Positions 1 to 6,122 are shown, counted from the first letter of the stretch. The stretch is DNA of 6,592 bases from an uncultured Bacilli bacterium (GCA_934096785.1 CAKONA010000059.1:1-6592), one strand, 5' to 3'. Numbers and translations are program-made. Notes: generated by a model not told the origin, from the letters alone.

Positions 1-467
1 CTTTCACCAAGTTTTGCGATTTCATCTAGCATTATTAGTAATGATTCATTATTATTGTCACTATCATATATTTTTCTTTCTTGGAAAGAATGTTCTAGTT
101 CATGAAATAATAATTTTGAAACAAGCATGCACATATAGAATGGTTTTTCTGTTTCACTTAGATGTTTTTCATGTAAAAAGTAATCATTTAGAATTGGAAG
201 TGTATGTTCTGTATAGATGTAAATGTTTCTTCCTATGTATTTTCCCATTACATTTTTTCTTTCTGAGTCTTTATCTTTTTCATCAATTTTTATTCCTTGT
301 AGATAGAAAGGATTACTATCATGTGATAAAACTATATCATAAAAATCTCTTATAAAATTCTCATTTATTTTTGGATATTCTCCACTTATTACTTGTTTTT
401 CAGTTGAATATTTGTATATTAGTCTTAGAAGCTCTAATTCTTCTTTTTTGAATTCTTCATCTGTCAT
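1..467 (-). CDS. Putative HExxH metallopeptidase-like protein, second paralog (3' end outside window)
   Basis: An open frame starts at ATG 467-465 and runs without a stop to the window edge, giving 155 visible residues. Residues 122-126 read HELEH, an HExxH motif whose two His typically bind zinc and whose Glu is catalytic in zinc metallopeptidases. The motif sits in a predicted helix (SKLLFHELEHSFQERKI). The protein aligns along its length with the neighbouring 282-residue protein: both begin with an ELLRL..Y..E..VI segment and place HELEH near residue 120, so the two are paralogs. There is no signal peptide or membrane segment, so a cytoplasmic location is likely. The start overlaps the upstream stop as ATGA, and an AGGGGG ribosome binding site lies inside the upstream gene's last codons, so the two are probably translationally coupled. 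The third zinc ligand would lie beyond the visible part. Peptidase activity is inferred from the motif alone; substrate unknown. Confidence 0.85.
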   Translation of the reverse strand, partial: MTDEEFKKEELELLRLIYKYSTEKQVISGEYPKINENFIRDFYDIVLSHDSNPFYLQGIKIDEKDKDSERKNVMGKYIGRNIYIYTEHTLPILNDYFLHEKHLSETEKPFYMCMLVSKLLFHELEHSFQERKIYDSDNNNESLLIMLDEIAKLGE

Positions 468-1312
468 TTTATGTTCCCCCTATATTTCTTTATTAGTTCC
501 ATGTGATAATTGTATTCACTTTCATCTATTGGCAAACCAAGATTTATTCTTTGATATGTTGAATACATTTTCTTTAAGGTTTCTAAACAAATTCTTTCAT
601 CTTCATTATACCAATCTACTCCATCAATTAGTCCTTCGATTTGATTTGTTAATCTAAAATGCTCCAGTGTTGGGCATTTAATTATCCCGTCTTCCATAGT
701 GTACCCTGTTATTTGTGACTCCAGGAAACAACTATATTCAATCATACATAGTCTATCTAAATAATATTGTTCATTTAATTTATTTAAGAGATTAAGGATT
801 CTTCTATGAGATTTAATTTCTGCGAGTCTTTCTTTTAAAGATAAGAAGTATGTTTCTTCTGTATCAGTAGAACCTAGTGAAGACAAGTAAAGTAACATTG
901 CCCTTGTGGAGTCTTCTTCCATGATTATTTTTTGTTGATGGGCATGTTCTAGTTCATGAAGTATTACTTGAGTAAATGATGCTGTTAAATAGAATTTACC
1001 TTCTAGGAAGCGAGTTAATTCATCTTTATTTGCGATTAGGCTATATAACTCTTTTATACCTTTTTTGTACACTGTTATTTTTTTATCACATGCTGTGTAG
1101 GTAGCAAATACACTCTCACCTTCTTCACATTCATGTTCCTTTTTTAGCACTGACTTTTTAATGTATTTTTCTATGTGATCAGTCTTTGATACTATACTAA
1201 TTAACTTTTTTACATATTCCATATTTGGTATTAATGTATCATAGTCTATTACTTTATTTTCTATTGTATAGTCTCTATATAGTCTTAATAATTCACTATT
1301 CTTTTTACTCAT
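464..1312 (-). CDS. Putative HExxH metallopeptidase-like protein, first paralog
   Basis: This is a complete 282-residue protein with HELEH at residues 119-123 in the helix-like context QVILHELEHAHQQKI. Downstream, ERLAE at 161-165 is a candidate region for a third zinc ligand, since many HExxH families use a Glu some 20-60 residues later. The C-terminal part (about 180-282) is helical and contains several Cys (189, 195, 213, 242). No signal peptide or membrane segment is visible. The start is supported by an AAGGGG ribosome binding site six bases upstream and by a consensus promoter at 1366-1338. The gene ends in TGA within ATGA, overlapping the ATG of its paralog by four bases, so the two form an operon. 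I cannot assign a named peptidase family, and the motif could also be structural. Existence of the gene is near certain; the enzymatic role is inferred. Confidence 0.9.
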   Translation of the reverse strand: MSKKNSELLRLYRDYTIENKVIDYDTLIPNMEYVKKLISIVSKTDHIEKYIKKSVLKKEHECEEGESVFATYTACDKKITVYKKGIKELYSLIANKDELTRFLEGKFYLTASFTQVILHELEHAHQQKIIMEEDSTRAMLLYLSSLGSTDTEETYFLSLKERLAEIKSHRRILNLLNKLNEQYYLDRLCMIEYSCFLESQITGYTMEDGIIKCPTLEHFRLTNQIEGLIDGVDWYNEDERICLETLKKMYSTYQRINLGLPIDESEYNYHMELIKKYRGNIK

Positions 1313-1318
1313 GTTTTT

Positions 1319-1354
1319 CCCCTTTTATTGGCTCTATATTATATAATAAAGGGG
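1319..1354 (-). repeat. Inverted repeat spanning promoter spacer and ribosome binding site
   Basis: On the minus strand CCCCTTTATT (1354-1345) is complementary to AATAAAAGGGG (1329-1319) apart from one bulged A. The loop is about 15 bases and holds TATAAT. The 3' arm contains the ribosome binding site of the 282-residue gene. No T-run follows, so it does not look like a terminator. It could be a protein-binding operator, or a hairpin that forms only in RNA reading through from upstream. Function is inferred. Confidence 0.55.
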
Positions 1355-1366
1355 ATGTTATGTCAA
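1338..1366 (-). promoter_or_regulatory. Consensus sigma-70/sigma-A promoter for the HELEH gene pair
   Basis: On the minus strand a perfect TTGACA (1366-1361) is followed by a 17-base spacer and a perfect TATAAT (1343-1338). Transcription would start near 1331, leaving a short leader of about 19 bases that contains the AAGGGG ribosome binding site. The promoter lies wholly between the stop of the 321-residue gene (1379) and the start of the first HELEH gene (1312), which argues for an independent transcription unit. Confidence 0.85.
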
Positions 1367-1378
1367 ATTATTTAAAAG

Positions 1379-2344
1379 TTATTTTTTTGCTTCAGTTATG
1401 TCCTCTCTTCTAATATTTTTATTAAGTCTTAGACTTATTTTTGGTTCTTTACTTAGTCTTACATCGCTTATATTTTTTAGATGTTCAAGCGTATATTTGG
1501 TTACTGGGTAGTCTATTATTTCTACTTTGAAAGTGTTATCTTTTATAAATACTACTCTTATTAATTCTACTTTTATTGTGTCTCCTAGTGTTAGGACTAT
1601 CACGTTTCCAGTTAAATCAATATTGTATTCCATTCCTTCTAAGTCTAGATTATTTACTGAATGTTCCATGTAGTTTAAAAACAATGGATTTTTTCTTAAG
1701 TAAGTAGATACTTCTCTATATGGGTTATTTTCTTCGTATCTTCTAAAAGCTTCTATATTTTTTAGTAGTTTACTTTCTATATAATCTCTTATTTCATCTT
1801 TAGTAAATATCATTTCGCTTTCTTCAATTGTAGTTCCATCTAAATCTATATAGTATTTTTCTTCATTATTATTATTCTTCTTTGAAATTAGCTCTATTAC
1901 TTCATCATAACTCATTATCTTCTCTGTTTCATTAAAGGGAAGTATGCTGTAAGTCATTAATGCTTCGTTTCCATCTTTTATTCCATAGTTTTCAACTATC
2001 ATTTTATCAAATATTCTTATGTATGTTTTTTTTAAATCGAATAGTTGATTTACCATGTATACTTTAGATTTCATCCTTGAATTTGGTGTTTTACTTGGAA
2101 TATTTGTATAAGGTATTCTTCTACTTTTTTTCTCTATGTGACTAGGAATATTTGAGTATGGGAAGTTATGTCTTCTTTCATCAGTTAGATATTTGTTTAC
2201 TAGTACTTCATCTTTTACTGCATGAAGGTTAAGTCCATTTTTATCAAATAATAATATATAATCTTGATAAGGTAACATTAGTTGTACAGTATTATCTTTT
2301 ACATAGTTTTCATTTATTCTTTGTATTTTTTCTATAGGTTCCAT
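1379..2344 (-). CDS. Hypothetical protein, 321 residues, with a short proline-containing tandem repeat
   Basis: I do not recognise a family. The protein is mostly hydrophilic with no signal peptide or membrane segment. Near residues 56-85 a short unit occurs twice with a 16-residue period: PYSNIPS (62-68) and PYTNIPS (78-84), each preceded by basic residues (ERR, KSRR). Residues 157-160 are an Asn run encoded by AAT repeats. The C-terminal third (about 235-285) looks beta-rich, with alternating hydrophobic residues in stretches such as NVIVLTLGDTIKVELIRVVF. The ATG at 2344 shares one base with the upstream TAA (TAATG), and only a weak purine-rich site precedes it, so translation probably depends on coupling to the 273-residue gene. 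It ends in TAA about 12 bases before the -35 element of the next transcription unit. Nothing in the sequence gives a specific role. Confidence 0.85.
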   Translation of the reverse strand: MEPIEKIQRINENYVKDNTVQLMLPYQDYILLFDKNGLNLHAVKDEVLVNKYLTDERRHNFPYSNIPSHIEKKSRRIPYTNIPSKTPNSRMKSKVYMVNQLFDLKKTYIRIFDKMIVENYGIKDGNEALMTYSILPFNETEKIMSYDEVIELISKKNNNNEEKYYIDLDGTTIEESEMIFTKDEIRDYIESKLLKNIEAFRRYEENNPYREVSTYLRKNPLFLNYMEHSVNNLDLEGMEYNIDLTGNVIVLTLGDTIKVELIRVVFIKDNTFKVEIIDYPVTKYTLEHLKNISDVRLSKEPKISLRLNKNIRREDITEAKK

Positions 2345-3165
2345 TATATTTCTCGCTTTCTTACTCTTGTATATCTTGTTTTATCAAACATTTGCCATGG
2401 AGAGAATTCTTTTCCTTCTGTGTGGCCTGAGATTGCGAAGTTATCAAAGCCATAGTATGCTAGTTCATCTTCCTTACTCTCTAATTCTTTTAAAAGGTTT
2501 CTTATGACACTTAACCATATAAAGTCAGGAATCTCTTCATAATGTTCTGGTATGTATTTTGTAAATTCATTTGGATCTAGTCCTACACTTGTAAGAAATT
2601 TAATTCTTTCTTCTCTTGTTTTTTTATAATCAGTGTCACTTATTTTATACGTTTGATATTCTTTTAATGTACTCGCATTTACTTTTCTTAAGTCAAACCA
2701 TGGTATATGGTATCTTTCATGTGTACATATGCTTTTAGATACTTCTCTTCCATCAAATCCTTTTGATACTGCATCTATGTAAATATCGTGCCCTAAGTCT
2801 ACACCTACTGAAATACCTGCATATCTTTGATATCTCTCTGATACTTCTGTTGTTAAATTGAATAAGACTAGTACTCCATATGGATCTATCTCTTTAATTC
2901 TTTTTAGTATTTCATAAAGATGAGAAGTTCCTCCACTATTTTCTATATTTATATTTGGATTTCTTCCTTTTAAAATATCTATTCTATTTTGACTAAATGT
3001 TTCTAAATAACTTTTTAGTTCCTTATATTCTTCGATTGATTCAACTATTGTTAAATCTTTTATTGGACTTAGAGATGGAAAGAAATTTATTAAGTTTATC
3101 ATGTCACTAGTTCTATAGTAGTTCATCATTTTTTCTCTATCACTTATATTATTAAACTCTAGCAT
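2344..3165 (-). CDS. Hypothetical protein, 273 residues, with a GFDGREV...HERYHIPW core
   Basis: I cannot name this family. The central region looks most conserved-like: ERYQRYAGISVGVDLG (110-125), then GFDGREV (136-142), then THERYHIPWFDLR (148-160). Densely placed Arg, His, Glu, Asp, Gly and Trp suggest a ligand-binding or catalytic site, but this is inference only. The flanks are mainly helical, with IWLSVIRNLLKELESKEDELAYYGFDNFA (216-244) toward the C-terminus. There is no signal peptide or membrane segment. The start is well supported: AAGGAG (3178-3173) seven bases upstream, and a TATAAT at 3191-3186. The stop overlaps the start of the 321-residue gene as TAATG, so the two proteins are probably made together and may act together. 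The gene is divergent from the plus-strand 110-residue gene. Confidence 0.88.
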   Translation of the reverse strand: MLEFNNISDREKMMNYYRTSDMINLINFFPSLSPIKDLTIVESIEEYKELKSYLETFSQNRIDILKGRNPNINIENSGGTSHLYEILKRIKEIDPYGVLVLFNLTTEVSERYQRYAGISVGVDLGHDIYIDAVSKGFDGREVSKSICTHERYHIPWFDLRKVNASTLKEYQTYKISDTDYKKTREERIKFLTSVGLDPNEFTKYIPEHYEEIPDFIWLSVIRNLLKELESKEDELAYYGFDNFAISGHTEGKEFSPWQMFDKTRYTRVRKREI

Positions 3166-3264
3166 GACTTCACTCCTTTTTAGATATTATACACTATATA
3201 TAATTGTTTTTATAGATTTTTTTATTTTAATTTATATGATAAAATACTTTTAGGAGGTTTTCGT
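3166..3264. promoter_or_regulatory. Divergent promoter region between the 273- and 110-residue genes
   Basis: This roughly 100-base, extremely AT-rich gap separates two divergent starts. For the minus-strand gene, TATAAT lies at 3191-3186, but no good TTGACA is seen 16-18 bases upstream of it. For the plus-strand gene, AGGAGG (3252-3257) sits seven bases before ATG 3265. Candidate -10 boxes are TATGAT (3235-3240) or TTTAAT (3226-3231, 16 bases after TTGTTT at 3204-3209), and I cannot choose between them. Confidence 0.6.
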
Positions 3265-3597
3265 ATGTATAAGTTATATGGAATAATCAATTTATTTGAT
3301 TTGGTTCCTGATTTTGTTTTTCCTATTTTTGAACGTGATGGTGCTTTATATTTTGAAAATAGTAGTGATGAAGAACACATAGATGAATTTTATGAGATTA
3401 AAAGTAAGAGTGTTCTTTCTAGAATAAAACCATTAGAAGTTATTTCTTATGATGGAGATACTGAAAGTGAAAATGAAATTGGAAAGACTCCGATTATAGG
3501 ACATCAATATGAAGAAAATAAATACGTTATTGGTACTGAGGAAGAATTAAAGAAACGCTTTAAAAATCTTGAAATGATGTTAAAAAAGATGTGTTAA
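3265..3597 (+). CDS. Hypothetical protein, 110 residues, the only plus-strand gene
   Basis: A small protein of unknown family. The start is secure: a perfect AGGAGG lies seven bases upstream. The N-terminus is hydrophobic and aromatic (MYKLYGIINLFDLVPDFVFPIF) but is broken by Asp and Pro, so it is neither a convincing signal peptide nor a membrane segment. The middle is acidic (SSDEEHIDEFYE at 33-44; DGDTESENE near 63-71), and the C-terminus is a probable amphipathic helix (EEELKKRFKNLEMMLKKM). The stop codon TAA touches the left arm of a hairpin terminator shared with the convergent gene. Being alone on its strand between two minus-strand units, it is transcribed as a single gene. No function can be proposed. 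Confidence 0.85.
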   Translation: MYKLYGIINLFDLVPDFVFPIFERDGALYFENSSDEEHIDEFYEIKSKSVLSRIKPLEVISYDGDTESENEIGKTPIIGHQYEENKYVIGTEEELKKRFKNLEMMLKKMC

Positions 3598-3621
3598 AAA
3601 CCTAGGAATTACCTAGGTTTT
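3597..3621. terminator. Bidirectional rho-independent terminator between convergent genes
   Basis: AAAACCTAGG (3597-3606), a five-base loop AATTA, and CCTAGGTTTT (3612-3621) form a perfect 10-bp stem. The A-run on one side and T-run on the other allow termination in both directions. The hairpin overlaps or abuts the stop codons of both the 110-residue plus-strand gene and the 253-residue minus-strand gene. Confidence 0.9.
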
Positions 3622-4381
3622 ATTGTTGTTTATTATAGTATTTTATTTGTTTTAATAGATTCATTGCTCCTTTTGGTGTGTGTTGCTCTTCACTTTTTTT
3701 ATAGTCTCTTTTCATTATTTCTTCTATTTGAGAAACTGTCAAGTTAGTACCAAGTTCCCTGTTCATTTCGCTTATGAATTTTTTAGCTCTTATGTATCCT
3801 CTTTCTGGTATTGTGTGCTCTGAATATAATAGTTTTAGAGAGACTAATTCAAGTATTTTATTTCTTAGTTCTACGTCAGTTTTATGAAGACTTACTGTTT
3901 CTCTCAATTCATTAAATTCTAGTTCTTCAGAATGTTTGCTTTCAAGTTCCTCTAACAATTCTTCAAGTGTCATCGAGTCTTTATCTACATACTTTTTTAA
4001 ATCATCTTTGTTTTCAATTTTGCCTGTCTTGTCATCGGCATAGATTAGATAGAATGATGGATCACTCCATAGTTTTGCATCTTGATTTTTTGTGTTAATC
4101 GTTAAGAACATATGAGTAATCCATTTTGATACTTTACCGTTTTCATATATTGGATGTTGTCCCCAACCTCTTGCTCTATAATCGCATTCAAGTAAACAAT
4201 TTTCATCAATTGAAAGTCTATAAAATAGCTTTCTTATATCCATTTCATTTGATAGTGGTTTTAGTCCTTCAAAATTAAAGTATGTAACTCCTTCTAGTTT
4301 TTCTAGTTCTCTTTCAGGGTATTTAATTTCATACCAAGTAGTTATATAGTTAATTAAAGATTGTAACTCATCGCTACTCAT
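3620..4381 (-). CDS. Hypothetical protein, 253 residues; reading frame extends upstream through a TAG
   Basis: Family not recognised. The N-terminal half has many aromatic residues (NYITTWYEIKYPERELEKLEG near 11-31; ECDYRARGWGQHPIYENGK near 65-83) and looks like a compact alpha/beta domain. Residues 139-161 are a Glu-rich helix (LEELLEELESKHSEELEFNEL). The C-terminal part (189-228) contains HTIPERGYIRAKKFISEMN and a second helical segment ending KRDYKK. There is no signal peptide or membrane segment. Start choice is uncertain. ATG 4381 lacks a well-placed ribosome binding site, its nearest AAGGA being about a dozen bases away. A strongly signalled ATG at 4501 is in the same frame but is separated by one TAG codon at 4420-4418. 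The gene follows the membrane-protein gene with no promoter between and ends at the shared hairpin terminator, so it is the last gene of that operon. Confidence 0.8.
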   Translation of the reverse strand: MSSDELQSLINYITTWYEIKYPERELEKLEGVTYFNFEGLKPLSNEMDIRKLFYRLSIDENCLLECDYRARGWGQHPIYENGKVSKWITHMFLTINTKNQDAKLWSDPSFYLIYADDKTGKIENKDDLKKYVDKDSMTLEELLEELESKHSEELEFNELRETVSLHKTDVELRNKILELVSLKLLYSEHTIPERGYIRAKKFISEMNRELGTNLTVSQIEEIMKRDYKKSEEQHTPKGAMNLLKQIKYYNKQQ

Positions 4382-4417
4382 TATTTCTTGGTATCCTTCT
4401 TTTTTCTTAGCATTTAA

Positions 4418-4501
4418 CTATTCTAAAAATTCTTTGTTGTTTCTGATTTCATAACTTTTAATATCCTGTGCATAAAAGTTTTCTGATTCTATTCCTGTCA
4501 T
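4418..4501 (-). other. 27-codon ORF with strong ribosome binding site, in frame with the 253-residue gene across one TAG
   Basis: ATG 4501 is preceded by AAAGGAG (4513-4507) with five-base spacing. It encodes 27 residues beginning MTGIESENFYAQDIKSYEI and ending EFLE, then TAG (4420-4418). Twelve further sense codons (LNAKKKEGYQEI) lead in frame into ATG 4381. The extended protein would be 292 sense residues plus the TAG position. The simplest readings are a nonsense mutation or sequencing error in a longer gene, a short leader peptide, or TAG read-through. The matching frame and protein-like composition on both sides favour a once-continuous gene. Confidence 0.7.
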
Positions 4502-4515
4502 TTCTTCTCCTTTAA

Positions 4516-5091
4516 TTATAATTTTTTTCTTAATGTTGGCCCTTTTGGCTCTTCATAAGGCACTGCATTTATTTCACTATTGCTTGAATATAAAGATTTT
4601 TTAATATCATATAGTGGTTCTTCTTTTTCTCTTTCATTCTCTTCTTTTGATTCATCTTTTTCTTTGATTATTTCATTTTTTGGTTGTTCATTAATCCAGC
4701 AATATCTTTCTAGAAATCTTAGATGGTTAAGTTTTTCACTTCTAGTTTCTAGACTTTCTAATGTTTTTAATTCATCAGGTTTTAGTTCAATAAGTGCATC
4801 AGCTTTTTCATAATCCTCTAAATATTCCTTTTTAAATGTTGTTGATGCATATAATGCACTTAGTATATTTATTCCTGGTATGAATGGAAGAAGTGTTAAT
4901 ATTGCTCTTCTTGATGGTTTTTTACTTGAATTATTAGTTTTACTATTGTCTTTTACATATAGAAGTCTATATCTATTAATTATGTATCCTTTTGAAGAAG
5001 CATCTAATCTTATATCATCTAAAGATTTTACAACTAAAAGTGTGCTTACTAAATAGGTAGATATTTCTAATAAAATTAATCCTATAATCAT
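4516..5091 (-). CDS. Two-helix membrane protein with a charged C-terminal tail, unknown function
   Basis: A 191-residue protein with two predicted membrane segments: residues 2-22 (IIGLILLEISTYLVSTLLVV) and about 63-83 (AILTLLPFIPGINILSALYAS). The linker is strongly basic just before the second segment (KKPSRR). From about residue 85 the protein is highly charged, with a long Glu/Lys-rich stretch at 138-158, so the tail is probably cytosolic and partly coiled or disordered. The start is supported by AAGGAGAG upstream and a good promoter at 5147-5119. It ends in TAA 14 bases before the strong upstream ATG of the next gene, whose ribosome binding site immediately follows this stop, so they form an operon. 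I do not recognise the family. The context suggests a membrane anchor partnered with the soluble downstream product, which is inference. Confidence 0.85.
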   Translation of the reverse strand: MIIGLILLEISTYLVSTLLVVKSLDDIRLDASSKGYIINRYRLLYVKDNSKTNNSSKKPSRRAILTLLPFIPGINILSALYASTTFKKEYLEDYEKADALIELKPDELKTLESLETRSEKLNHLRFLERYCWINEQPKNEIIKEKDESKEENEREKEEPLYDIKKSLYSSNSEINAVPYEEPKGPTLRKKL

Positions 5092-5118
5092 TTTTATATT
5101 CTCTCCTTAGTGGCTTAT

Positions 5119-5147
5119 ATTATATAATATGAACTATTAGTTTTCAA
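5119..5147 (-). promoter_or_regulatory. Sigma-70/sigma-A promoter for the membrane-protein operon
   Basis: On the minus strand TTGAAA (5147-5142), a 17-base spacer and TATAAT (5124-5119) match the consensus at 11 of 12 positions. It begins only three bases after the cutA stop codon. The core ATTATATAATATA and a following AGCCA are shared with the promoter of the HELEH gene pair. A weak inverted repeat (AACTATT at 5132-5138, AATAGTT at 5153-5159) surrounds the -35 box. Confidence 0.8.
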
Positions 5148-5149
5148 CA

Positions 5150-5485
5150 TTAAATAGTTATAGTTTTATTCTTTTTAGTTTCTTCTTCAATCCAAGATAA
5201 ATATTCATTACTTATGCTAGTTATATCATAGATTGCAAACTCAAATACTTCATAACTATGAATTCGTTTGATTACATCATATATTTCTTTTAGATTATCT
5301 TTTATTGTTTTCATATAAAGTATATATTCTTTAGAACTTTCTCTTTTATTTTTATAATTCCAACTACTTTTGCTTTCAATAACATGAGTACTTGCGACTA
5401 AATGCTTATCTAGTAGTTCATTTATTACTTTATTTAGTTCCGTCTCATTATCAAAAGGAGTTTCTACCATACAATATTTATTCAT
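5150..5485 (-). CDS. cutA: CutA1-family protein (divalent cation tolerance protein)
   Basis: CutA1 proteins are small (about 105-115 residues), cytosolic and form very stable trimers. They were linked to copper tolerance in E. coli, but their biochemical role is still unclear. From the chosen start the protein has 111 residues. Family landmarks are visible: the early ET-P-D segment before a helix, LVAS where relatives often have LAAC, Trp42 in the SSWNYKN segment, E53 followed by the MKT strand (Lys59), H-YE at 76-79, and YLSWI at 95-99. The Cys common in the LAAC motif is replaced, which may weaken metal binding at that site. I prefer ATG 5485 over ATG 5497 because GGAG lies six bases before it. 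The gene overlaps the end of the HAD gene by eight bases, so the two are co-expressed. No hairpin terminator follows before the next promoter. Confidence 0.85.
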   Translation of the reverse strand: MNKYCMVETPFDNETELNKVINELLDKHLVASTHVIESKSSWNYKNKRESSKEYILYMKTIKDNLKEIYDVIKRIHSYEVFEFAIYDITSISNEYLSWIEEETKKNKTITI

Positions 5486-6050
5486 TATTTTCTCCATATA
5501 GTTTAATATATTTATATATTTCTCCCCAGTTATTTACGTTTATTACATTATCTTTTTCTGTTCTAGGAGATGCATTATTTTTAAAGTATAAAGCACATAT
5601 ACCATTATCTGATGCATTTCTACATATTGTTTCATCATCATCTATCATATAGTCTGCATGTTCTTCTAAAAGTTTATCTATTTTGCTGTGTTCGTTATAG
5701 AATACTTTTATTTCAAGTCCAAGTTCTTTGAATTTTTCTTTTGCGATATTAGCTTCCATTTCATCTCTTGCAGTTACTACTATTAATTCATAATCATTTT
5801 TAAGTTTATTAAGAACAATGTCAGCCCCTGTCATAATGTTTGCAGACTTTAATATATGTTCACTATTTTCTTCATAGAATTTTTTAAATTCTTCTTTTGT
5901 CCAATTATATCTTTTTTGAAATGTTCTTTCTTTATTATTTATAATAGTATCTTTTTTATGTACATCGGTATCATATATTTCAGTGTATACTCTATATAAG
6001 TTTTCAGAATCAAATACTACTCCATCTAGATCTATTGCTATTTTCTTCAT
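5478..6050 (-). CDS. HAD-superfamily phosphatase, 5'-nucleotidase-like
   Basis: A 190-residue haloacid dehalogenase-superfamily hydrolase, most like small nucleotidases of the YqfW/NT5C type, which remove phosphate from nucleotides. All core motifs are present: motif I DLDG at 7-10, with Asp7 the expected nucleophile and Asp9 the acid/base; motif II VVTAR at 91-95, with Thr93; a Lys for motif III around 123-126 (SKIDK); and motif IV IDDDETIC at 136-143, whose Asp bind Mg2+. The segment between motifs I and II (about 15-75) is a helical cap. The frame can also start at GTG 6059, adding three residues. I prefer ATG 6050 because GTGAT lies about five bases before it and MKKIAIDLDG is a typical HAD beginning. 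It is cytosolic. It overlaps cutA at its 3' end. The substrate cannot be read from sequence. Confidence 0.88.
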   Translation of the reverse strand: MKKIAIDLDGVVFDSENLYRVYTEIYDTDVHKKDTIINNKERTFQKRYNWTKEEFKKFYEENSEHILKSANIMTGADIVLNKLKNDYELIVVTARDEMEANIAKEKFKELGLEIKVFYNEHSKIDKLLEEHADYMIDDDETICRNASDNGICALYFKNNASPRTEKDNVINVNNWGEIYKYIKLYGENNE

Positions 6051-6085
6051 TTTTATCACTCACTTTTTAATAATATAGTGTTTTT

Positions 6086-6114
6086 AGAATATCATGTTTG
6101 AGTGTGAAATTCAA
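6086..6114 (-). promoter_or_regulatory. Possible promoter for the HAD-cutA operon
   Basis: TTGAAT (6114-6109) and TATTCT (6091-6086) are separated by 17 bases on the minus strand, just after the terminator of the upstream gene. A second -10-like box, TATATT, lies at 6077-6072 without a good -35. A promoter must exist in this gap because a terminator precedes it, but which box is used is uncertain. Confidence 0.45.
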
Positions 6115-6122
6115 TAAGAAAT

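Noticed and set aside
14..355. Plus-strand open frame of 113 residues
   Set aside because: It lies opposite the HELEH paralog frame, has no ribosome binding site, and its Phe/Leu/His-rich composition is what the antisense of an AT-rich gene gives.
412..657. Plus-strand open frame of 81 residues
   Set aside because: Antisense to the two HELEH genes, with Ser/Leu/Phe-rich shadow composition and no ribosome binding site.
1225..1413. Plus-strand open frame of 62 residues with hydrophobic segments
   Set aside because: It covers the start, promoter and ribosome binding site of the minus-strand HELEH gene; its hydrophobicity is explained by antisense of Lys/Glu/Asn codons.
1861..1876. ATT trinucleotide repeat as a phase-variable tract
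   Set aside because: It encodes an in-frame Asn run, and trinucleotide slippage would not shift the frame.
4580..4813. Plus-strand open frame of 77 residues, Ser/Phe-rich
   Set aside because: Exact antisense of the Glu/Lys-rich tail of the membrane protein; no start signals.
5132..5159. Inverted repeat AACTATT/AATAGTT as a cutA terminator
   Set aside because: The 7-bp AT-rich stem has a 14-base loop and no T-run follows; at most it is a weak operator around the -35 box.
5392..5652. Plus-strand open frame of 86 residues
   Set aside because: Antisense to the HAD-cutA overlap, both well-supported families.
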